Origin: Chloroflexota bacterium
GTDB taxonomy: Bacteria; Chloroflexota; Dehalococcoidia; JACQGW01
Assembly (NCBI GenBank): GCA_016199325.1
Contig: JACQGW010000167.1
Span: 1 to 13,861, forward strand
Direction of reading: 5' to 3'
Length of the DNA: 13,861 nucleotides
The notes under the pieces: generated by a model
Databases searched by the model: none
What the model was told of the DNA's origin: nothing
What the model saw: the letters and a program-made list of their open reading frames with translations, nothing else
Translations under genes and position numbers: made by a program
In this document: in pieces, positions 1-7,822 of the stretch
How the letters are laid out: each line of letters begins with the position of its first letter
How positions within the stretch are numbered: position 1 is the first letter of the stretch

Positions 1-78
1 GGATCCTACAGTCTGCGTTCGAGCCATCGACGTCAGCGCCTTTCAAGTCCCTTTCAGCGGATACCGGGGGCCGCCGAG

Positions 79-165
79 CCCGTCATGCTGAGCCGCAGCG
101 AAGCATCTCCCCGGCCTGAACCGACACCGTCGCGGAGATGCTTCGCTGCGGCTCAGCATGACGGG
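79..165. repeat. Perfect 32-bp inverted repeat (REP-like hairpin)
   Basis: Positions 79-110 and 134-165 are perfect reverse complements over 32 bp, separated by a 23-base loop (111-133). The core reads GTCATGCTGAGCCGCAGCG on the left arm. The same element recurs inside the P-type ATPase gene: 79-115 matches 11917-11953 with one mismatch. It is therefore an interspersed repeat. It has no T-run, so a terminator role is not supported. Confidence 0.93.
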
Positions 166-310
166 CGGGGAGGCCGCCGATCCGCCGTGACACGCTGCGG
201 CTCAGCATGACGGGCGGGAGGGCCGCCGATCCGCCGTGACACGCTGCGGCTCAGCATGACGGGCGGGGAGGCCGCCGATCCGCCATGACTCCCCGCGGCT
301 CGGCATCACG
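145..310. repeat. 49-bp tandem repeat, about 3.3 copies
   Basis: The phrase GCTGCGGCTCAGCATGACGG starts at 145, 194 and 243, exactly 49 bp apart, and a decayed copy begins near 292. The linker between copies contains GGCCGCCGATCCGCC. The tandem array grows out of the right arm of the 32-bp inverted repeat, which suggests local duplication of one REP-like arm. I see no gene in 1-573 apart from the promoter at 517-546; the stretch from about 310 to 516 holds nothing I recognise. Confidence 0.9.
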
Positions 311-516
311 GACGAAGGGACCACGATCTACCCTGGCCTCGCCGATGCGCCGCACGCGGAGAGTCATAGGTAATTGTAGCACAAGACCGTGGCGAACACC
401 GGTCAAGAAGGCGTCAGTCGGCGCGGTAAGTATTCAGCCGTCAGCTTCCGGCGATGTTCCCGGTTTCGGCCCCCGAGTCGTCGCTCTGCTGACCGCTCGC
501 CTGGCACGGCGTCGCG

Positions 517-546
517 TTGACACGCCAGCGAAGGTGCTGGTACACT
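517..546 (+). promoter_or_regulatory. Sigma-70-type promoter of the isochorismatase/MFS operon
   Basis: A perfect -35 box TTGACA lies at 517-522, then an 18-bp spacer, then TACACT (4 of 6 consensus bases) at 541-546. Transcription would start near 552, leaving a leader of about 20 bases that contains GGAG at 565-568 and then the ATG at 574. The tight fit of promoter, ribosome site and start supports all three. Confidence 0.72.
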
Positions 547-573
547 GGCGCCAACCGGCTGTCTGGAGCAAGC

Positions 574-1134
574 ATGGCCGACCCGCTGAGCCGGGCCAGG
601 CGTGGCGAGAGCGGGCTGCTCGTCGTCGACGTCCAGGAACGGCTCTACCCGCATATCCACCAGCGTGAGGCGCTGCTCGACCGGGTGACTCGGCTGGTCG
701 AGGCCTGCCGACTCCTCGGCGTGCCGGTCGCCCTCACCGAGCAGTACCGCCGCGGGCTCGGGTCAACGATCCCCGAGTTGGGCACGACGATCATCCCGTA
801 CCCCGTCTTCGAGAAGGTGACCTTCAGCGCCTTCGGCTCCGACGAGCTCGTCACCTGGCTGGAGGAGACACGGTTGCGAACGCTCCTGCTCTGCGGCATC
901 GAGGCGCACATCTGCGTGCAACAGACGGTCCTCGACGCGCTGGCGCGCGGTCTGAACGTCCAGGTCGCCGCGGATTGCGTCGGCGCTCGCCGGGAGCTGG
1001 ATTGCCGCCTGGCGCTGGAGCGCATGCGCCAGGCGGGCGCCGTCATCACCACCTGGGAGGCCATCGTCTACGAGCTCCTCGGCCAGGCCGCGACCGACGA
1101 GTTTCGCAGCGTCCTCCCGCTGCTCAAGCGGTAG
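574..1134 (+). CDS. Isochorismatase-family cysteine hydrolase
   Basis: A 186-residue cytosolic protein of the isochorismatase-like alpha/beta hydrolase family, close to the usual length. The catalytic triad is visible: Asp19 in LLVVDVQE, Lys81 in FEKVTFSAF, and the nucleophile Cys114 in GIEAHICVQQT. The typical TEQYxxGLG segment lies at 55-63. Family members hydrolyse isochorismate, nicotinamide or other amides. The form here resembles the YcaC-like branch of unknown substrate, so I do not assign one. The start is ATG 574, with GGAG five bases upstream; an upstream TTG at 517 is part of the promoter -35 box and is rejected. The stop is followed after 6 bp by an MFS gene, so the two are probably co-transcribed, and the transporter may move the substrate or product (inference). 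Confidence 0.92.
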   Translation: MADPLSRARRGESGLLVVDVQERLYPHIHQREALLDRVTRLVEACRLLGVPVALTEQYRRGLGSTIPELGTTIIPYPVFEKVTFSAFGSDELVTWLEETRLRTLLLCGIEAHICVQQTVLDALARGLNVQVAADCVGARRELDCRLALERMRQAGAVITTWEAIVYELLGQAATDEFRSVLPLLKR

Positions 1135-1140
1135 CCGACG

Positions 1141-2391
1141 GTGAGCTGGCAGTCGTATCACACCGTCTGGGCTGTCCTCATCTTCACGTGGGTATCTTCC
1201 TACCTGGCGCGGATCGCCCTCTCGCCGGCGCTCGGCCCCATCCAGGAGGAGTTCGGCCTCTCCCACGCCGAGGCGGGCGCGCTCTTCAGCGTCTACTTCT
1301 ACACCTATACCTCGATGCAGATCCCGGCCGGCATTCTCGGCGATCGACTCGGGCGCAAGGCGCTGCTCATGGGCGGCGCCGCCATCTGGGGCGGCGCGGC
1401 GTTCCTGACCGCGTTCGCCGGGAGCATCGGCGCCATCGTCGGCGCTCGACTCCTGACGGGGCTGGGCGGAGGAGTGCTCTTCAGCAACGACCGGGCCGTC
1501 ATCACCACGGTCACCCCTCGGGAGAAGCTCGCCCGAGGGCTGGGCATCTCGTTCGCCGGGCCAGGGCTGGGCCTCGGCCTCGGGATTTTCCTGGGCGGCC
1601 TGATCGCCGAGGCGTGGGGCTGGCGGGCGGTTTTCCTGGCCTTTGCTCTGCCGGCGATTCTCGCCGCAGGGCTCATCCGGCGCTTCGTGCCCGAGCCTCC
1701 CCGCACGCCCGCCGCCGCCCGGCCACCGCTTCGCCTGGCCTTCACCGGCCGTGACCTCTGGTTCTCCTACCTTGCCGGGTTCACGTCGATCTACTGCCTG
1801 TGGGTACTGGGGTCGTGGACGCCGATCGTCCTGCGGGAGGCCGGAGTCGGCAGTCTGGCCGCTTCGGCGGCGCTCTCCTCGGTCGTCGGCTTCGTCCAGA
1901 TACCCAGCATGATTGCCGCCGGCCTCCTGACCGATCGTCTGGCCGCAGCCGGCTACGGGCGCAAGGGGGTGATGGCCGGGGCGCTCGTGCTGGCCGGGAT
2001 CAGCATGGCGCTGGTCGGCGGCGCCGTCGGCGGCGGGGCGCCCCTGCCGGTGATCATCGCCTTCATCCTGCTGGCGACCTTCTTCTACGGGGGCACGCAG
2101 ACGCCGATGTTCGCGCTCTGGGCGGTGCTGGCGCCGGCCGGCCTTCTCGGGCTGACGTTCGGCGCCGGCAACAGCATCTGCTTCCTTGGCTCCCTGGTCG
2201 CACCGCCGCTCACCGGCTGGCTGCGGGATACCACCGGCTCCTTTGCCGCCGGCTTCTACGTCAGCGGCGCCCTCCTGGTCCTCGGCGGCGTCCTCGCCAT
2301 GGCCGTCCGCCCCGCCTTCCGGCTGGGCAACGAGCACTCCGTCCAGCCGGCCTACCGACTCGGGCTCGTAGGAACTCGTAGGAGCTCGTAG
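1141..2391 (+). CDS. Major facilitator superfamily transporter
   Basis: A 416-residue inner-membrane protein with about 12 hydrophobic segments in two halves. MFS motif A is seen after the second segment (GILGDRLGRK, residues 64-73), and its weaker counterpart lies in the second half (GLLTDRLAAAGYGRK, 261-275). A glycine-rich stretch at 133-153 (GLGISFAGPGLGLGLG and onward) is typical of helices 4-5. The start is GTG 1141, six bases after the upstream stop, with no clear ribosome site, which points to translational coupling. The substrate cannot be read; the general look is that of organic-anion or drug transporters. The last ten residues (LGLVGTRRSS) are encoded by a 10-bp tandem repeat, so the natural C-terminus has probably been altered. 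Confidence 0.9.
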   Translation: MSWQSYHTVWAVLIFTWVSSYLARIALSPALGPIQEEFGLSHAEAGALFSVYFYTYTSMQIPAGILGDRLGRKALLMGGAAIWGGAAFLTAFAGSIGAIVGARLLTGLGGGVLFSNDRAVITTVTPREKLARGLGISFAGPGLGLGLGIFLGGLIAEAWGWRAVFLAFALPAILAAGLIRRFVPEPPRTPAAARPPLRLAFTGRDLWFSYLAGFTSIYCLWVLGSWTPIVLREAGVGSLAASAALSSVVGFVQIPSMIAAGLLTDRLAAAGYGRKGVMAGALVLAGISMALVGGAVGGGAPLPVIIAFILLATFFYGGTQTPMFALWAVLAPAGLLGLTFGAGNSICFLGSLVAPPLTGWLRDTTGSFAAGFYVSGALLVLGGVLAMAVRPAFRLGNEHSVQPAYRLGLVGTRRSS

Positions 2392-2394
2392 GGG
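2365..2394. repeat. 10-bp tandem repeat, 3 copies, across the MFS stop codon
   Basis: CTCGTAGG-type units start at 2365, 2375 and 2385. The TAG of the third copy, read in the MFS frame, is the stop codon. Because the unit is not a multiple of three, each copy is read in a different frame. Confidence 0.85.
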
Positions 2395-2409
2395 ATCGGG
2401 GAGGCCGCG

Positions 2410-2449
2410 CCCTCACCCCCGGCCCCTCTCCCGCGCGGCGGGCGAGGGG
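2410..2449. repeat. REP-like GC-rich hairpin, copy 1
   Basis: The element opens with CCCTCACCCCCGGCCCC. Arms 2423-2434 and 2438-2449 pair over 12 bp with one mismatch around a 3-base loop. It lies 18 bp after the MFS stop. It has no T-tract; it may still end or protect the MFS transcript, but that is inference. The same opening 24 bp recurs at 2579-2602. Confidence 0.85.
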
Positions 2450-2461
2450 AGACGTTTGGAT

Positions 2462-2567
2462 CACGAAGGGGCACGAAACGACGCGAAAGCCGCGAAAGGG
2501 GGAACGAGCGGCCGGTCGATGGCAGCCGCCGGTTCGTGCCTTTTCGCGCTGTTTCGTGGCTTTCGCA
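2462..2567. repeat. Imperfect inverted repeat of CACGAAA/GCGAAAG motifs
   Basis: The left part (2462-2498) is built from short CACGAA, GCGAAAG and CGCGAAAGG words. The right part (2531-2567) contains the reverse complements TTCGTG, TTTCGCGC, GTTTCGTGG and CTTTCGC. Pairing is interrupted. It looks like a degenerate interspersed element; no protein is supported here. Confidence 0.6.
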
Positions 2568-2577
2568 ACCCAGACGG

Positions 2578-2646
2578 GCCCTCACCCCCGGCCCCTCTCC
2601 CGCCGCGCGGGAGAGGGGCGCGAGCGAAGCGAGCGGGGTGAGGGCG
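2578..2646. repeat. REP-like GC-rich hairpin, copy 2 (longer form)
   Basis: It shares 24 bp with copy 1 at its left end. The inner arms 2592-2603 and 2607-2618 are perfect 12-bp complements with a 3-base loop. Outer arms are also present: GCCCTCACCCC at the left pairs with GGGGTGAGGGC at the right (2636-2646). A related hairpin occurs at 13672-13724. It lies between the MFS gene and the membrane-protein gene. Confidence 0.88.
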
Positions 2647-2714
2647 CCCTTTCTCCGTGGCCCCGGTGTTGCAGGGGACGATCTGATCTGTCTTCTGGGA
2701 AGGAGGTCACGAAC

Positions 2715-3488
2715 GTGCCTCTTGCGCAGTACCTGGCGGACTTGCGGCCGGGCTGGTTTGCTCGTGCCACCATCTCGGGTCTCGTCGCATCCCTGGCGAT
2801 GCTTGCCACGTTTCTCATCGCGTACGGCCTGGCCACAGCCCTGGCCGGGATCGAGCTGACCAGCAGGCGGGGCGCTACCGAGCTGCGGCAGTGGCTCTCC
2901 GGGCTGACACACAACCCGCTCATCGACTTTGCGCAGTCCTGGGTGTACCTCACCCTCATGATCTTCTTCGTCGGCGGCATCCTCTGGGCGGTGTTGTACG
3001 CCGCGGTCTTCGAGCCGCGTCTGAGCGGACCTGCCTGGCTGCGAGGGCTGATCTACTCCCTGGTTCCAGGCGTCCTCTCGCTCGTCATCTTCCTGCCCAT
3101 CGTCGGCGGCGGGTTCTTCGGCATGCACCTGGGCGCCGGGCCGCTGCCGATCGTCGGCAGCCTGGTGATCCACACCGTCTACGGCGTGGTCCTGGGGGTC
3201 GTCTACGGTCCACTCGGCGATCTCGTCTACGAAGATCGCGCGTTCGTTCCGGCGACGGGTGAGGATGCGGCAGCCAACCTCGGCGCCGAGCACATGGCGA
3301 TGATCGGCATGCTGGTCGGCGTCGCGGTGGGGCTCATCGTCGGGGTTGCCGCCGAGTGGGCGCTCCAGGTTCAAGGCGGTGTACCGCTGGGCCTGCCGGT
3401 AGGCGCGCTGACCAGCATGCTCGTCCTCGTGGGCGCAGCCTTTGGCGGCGTGCTCGGCTCGCTCCTGGGATTGCCGACGACTTCCTAG
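2715..3488 (+). CDS. Six-pass integral membrane protein, unknown function
   Basis: A 257-residue protein with about six hydrophobic segments near residues 19-44, 77-98, 110-133, 145-164, 194-213 and 228-252. A soluble acidic loop lies at about 170-192 (DRAFVPATGEDAAANLGAE). The motif GLIYSLVPGVLSLVIFLP, followed by GGGFFG at 131-136, resembles DUF6789-type membrane proteins common in Chloroflexota and archaea, but I recall that family only loosely. The start is GTG 2715: a textbook AAGGAGGT sits at 2700-2707, seven bases upstream. Longer frames upstream run through the REP element and are rejected. The gene is flanked by repeats on both sides and appears to be a single-gene unit. I do not propose a function. 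Confidence 0.82.
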   Translation: MPLAQYLADLRPGWFARATISGLVASLAMLATFLIAYGLATALAGIELTSRRGATELRQWLSGLTHNPLIDFAQSWVYLTLMIFFVGGILWAVLYAAVFEPRLSGPAWLRGLIYSLVPGVLSLVIFLPIVGGGFFGMHLGAGPLPIVGSLVIHTVYGVVLGVVYGPLGDLVYEDRAFVPATGEDAAANLGAEHMAMIGMLVGVAVGLIVGVAAEWALQVQGGVPLGLPVGALTSMLVLVGAAFGGVLGSLLGLPTTS

Positions 3489-3491
3489 ACC

Positions 3492-3517
3492 GGGGGACAG
3501 GGGGCAGGGGCCAGGGG
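3492..3517 (+). other. G-quadruplex motif directly after the membrane-protein stop
   Basis: Four G-runs of 5, 5, 4 and 4 bases are separated by loops of 3, 2 and 3 bases (ACA, CA, CCA), beginning 4 bp after the TAG at 3486-3488. Being on the coding strand, it would also be present in the RNA, where it could act at the 3' end of the transcript. Function is inferred only. Confidence 0.7.
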
Positions 3518-3575
3518 TCGGAACCGGAGGCCAGGCCGAGCCAGGTCTCCTGCCTTCGATCCCGGTCCAATGATC

Positions 3576-3603
3576 TTGCTCACCGCTCTAGCGGTGAGAT
3601 AAT
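3576..3603 (+). promoter_or_regulatory. Candidate promoter with palindromic operator in the spacer
   Basis: A perfect 9-bp inverted repeat, CTCACCGCT (3579-3587) and AGCGGTGAG (3590-3598), is separated by 2 bases. It overlaps a possible promoter: TTGCTC at 3576-3581 (3 of 6), a 16-bp spacer, and GATAAT at 3598-3603 (5 of 6). A palindrome between -35 and -10 is a classic repressor site. The next gene downstream is the restriction R subunit, 232 bp away. The binding protein is unknown, and the -35 match is weak. Confidence 0.45.
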
Positions 3604-3657
3604 AGGCCAGACACACGACGGCAATCACTTGTGGCGCAGAACGCAGCGAGGGTCCCA

Positions 3658-3805
3658 GTCCCAATCCGTTCAATCCGATCCCAAAATCCGTTGACAGCAA
3701 TCCGTTCCTACGTCGCAGCATTCACTTGCGTCGCAGATCAGAGCGACGCCCCTGTCCCAATCCGTTCAATCCGATCCCGAAATCCGTTGACAGCAATCCG
3801 TTCCT
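3658..3805. repeat. Duplicated 52-bp element (51/52 identical), offset 96 bp
   Basis: 3658-3709 and 3754-3805 differ at one base (CCCAAAATCC against CCCGAAATCC). Each copy is itself built from AATCCGTT-type words and contains TTGACA (3691-3696 and 3787-3792). No -10 box follows either TTGACA at the right distance, so I do not call them promoters. The 44-bp stretch between the copies contains further short words, CGTCGCAG and GCGTCGCAG. The second copy ends 29 bp before the R-subunit start. Confidence 0.9.
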
Positions 3806-3834
3806 CCCGCGATTGACCTTGAAGTGAGGCCACC

Positions 3835-7029
<3,195 letters not shown>

Positions 7030-7035
7030 TACCTG

Positions 7036-7416
7036 CTACACGAGCGCAATCACCTCGATCTCGACCAGGGCGTTCCTGGGCAGGCGGGAGACCTCGACGG
7101 TGGAGCGGGCCGGCGGATTGGCCGGGAAGTAGCGGCTGTAGACGGCGTTCATCGCCGCGAAGTCGTCCATGCTCTGCAGAAAGACGGTCGTCTTGACGGC
7201 CCGGTCCATCGTCGCGCCGGCCCGGGCCAGGATGGCTTTCAGGTTCTCCATCACCCGCTCGGTCTGCTCGGTGATGCCGCCGGATACCAGGTCCTGGGTT
7301 GCCGGGTCGAGCGCGATCTGGCCGGCGGTGAACACGAAGCCGTTGCCGGCGATCCCCTGTGAGTACGGGCCGATGGCGGCCGGTGCTTGCTTCGTCGCAA
7401 TAACGGTGCGCTCCAT
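7036..7416 (-). CDS. ridA: RidA/YjgF/YER057c-family enamine/imine deaminase
   Basis: A 126-residue protein of standard family length. RidA trimers hydrolyse reactive 2-aminoacrylate and other enamine/imine intermediates formed by PLP enzymes, giving keto acids and ammonia in the cytosol. Signature residues are present: GPYSQ with Tyr18, Arg104 in PARSTVEVSRLP (the carboxylate-binding arginine, Arg105 in E. coli), and Glu119 in VEIEVIA (the E. coli Glu120 position). The start ATG (7414-7416) is preceded on the minus strand by GGAGGAGAA at good distance. It lies tail-to-tail with hsdR with a 6-bp gap, too small for separate terminators. It has its own promoter at 7543-7571 with a leader of about 120 bases. 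Confidence 0.95.
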   Translation of the reverse strand: MERTVIATKQAPAAIGPYSQGIAGNGFVFTAGQIALDPATQDLVSGGITEQTERVMENLKAILARAGATMDRAVKTTVFLQSMDDFAAMNAVYSRYFPANPPARSTVEVSRLPRNALVEIEVIALV

Positions 7417-7451
7417 CGTGTGGTTCTCCTCCCTCTGTCATCCTTGGTCGA

Positions 7452-7535
7452 GTCAGCGGTCGGCAGTCAGCAGTCGGTTTGCAGCGACTTGACCGCTGAC
7501 GGCTGATAGCTAACGGCTGGCGGCTGGCCGCTCAC
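7452..7535. repeat. GCTGACGGCT-type repeat block in the ridA leader
   Basis: A mosaic of short words (AGTCAGC, GGCTGATAGCTAACGGCTGG, GGCGGCTGGCC) and a perfect 10-bp inverted repeat, GTCAGCGGTC (7452-7461) with GACCGCTGAC (7491-7500). It lies between the ridA promoter and start codon, so it would be transcribed in the 5' leader. It is typical of low-complexity intergenic repeats in Chloroflexota genomes (from general knowledge). Confidence 0.6.
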
Positions 7536-7542
7536 CCGGTCG

Positions 7543-7571
7543 ATTGTACCACGGAGGGCGCATTTTGACAC
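7543..7571 (-). promoter_or_regulatory. Promoter of ridA (leftward)
   Basis: Read on the minus strand: GTGTCA (4 of 6) at 7571-7566, a 17-bp spacer, then TACAAT (5 of 6) at 7548-7543. The expected transcript start is near 7536. Its -35 box overlaps that of the rightward promoter at 7565-7593. Confidence 0.62.
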
Positions 7572-7593
7572 GGCGAATGCGCTGAAGTAGAAT
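7565..7593 (+). promoter_or_regulatory. Strong sigma-70-type promoter (rightward) of the oxidoreductase
   Basis: A perfect TTGACA at 7565-7570, a 17-bp spacer, and TAGAAT (5 of 6) at 7588-7593: the best promoter match in the window. The transcript would start near 7600, giving a leader of about 220 bases that includes the long hairpin at 7648-7723 before the oxidoreductase start at 7823. Confidence 0.75.
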
Positions 7594-7647
7594 CTGGGGG
7601 TCCGTCGGCACCGCCTGATGAACTTTGACGAATTGATCCGGTGGACG

Positions 7648-7723
7648 CCGGGGAAGCACACTGAAGTGCGCACCACGAACCAGCGCCGTCGTTCGTAGTG
7701 CGCACTTCAGTGCGCTTCCCCGG
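7648..7723. repeat. Long hairpin: 33-bp arms (31/33), 10-base loop
   Basis: 7648-7680 and 7691-7723 are inverted copies with two mismatches, around loop 7681-7690. The core is GCGCACTTCAGTGCG-like, so each arm also holds a small internal palindrome (CACTGAAGTG). As RNA it would be a very stable stem in the oxidoreductase leader. It may be a mobile or REP-type element or an attenuator; it has no T-tract. Confidence 0.9.
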
Positions 7724-7822
7724 TGGTGCAAGGAATACCTGGCTTAATAGTCAATCTCCATGAGGCGGATAGCCGGCGGCTTTTCCGTGTGTGGACGTCT
7801 CGTTCGACAAGAGGACAGATAC

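Noticed and set aside
145..310. 49-bp periodic repeats as a CRISPR array or iteron origin
   Set aside because: The intervening sequence is the same in each copy, and no replication gene or AT-rich region is near.
373..378. Minus-strand TACAAT as a leftward promoter
   Set aside because: No -35 lies at proper distance (TTGACC is 22 bp away) and no leftward gene is visible in 1-370.
763..2337. Long open frame on the minus strand (524 codons)
   Set aside because: It lies antisense to the isochorismatase and MFS genes; its composition (Gly, Arg, Asp, Ala, Gln) is that of antisense GC-rich codons and no domain is seen.
3691..3792. TTGACA boxes in the two 52-bp copies as hsdR promoters
   Set aside because: No acceptable -10 hexamer is found 16-18 bp downstream of either.
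3631..3816. Short plus-strand frame before hsdR (61 codons)
   Set aside because: It is made from the duplicated 52-bp element (repeating VPIRSIRS and NPLTAIRS), has no ribosome site and is better read as leader DNA.
7618..7698. 26-codon frame MNFDELIRW... in the oxidoreductase leader, as an annotated gene
   Set aside because: It has no Shine-Dalgarno sequence and most of it is hairpin repeat; kept only as part of a leader hypothesis.
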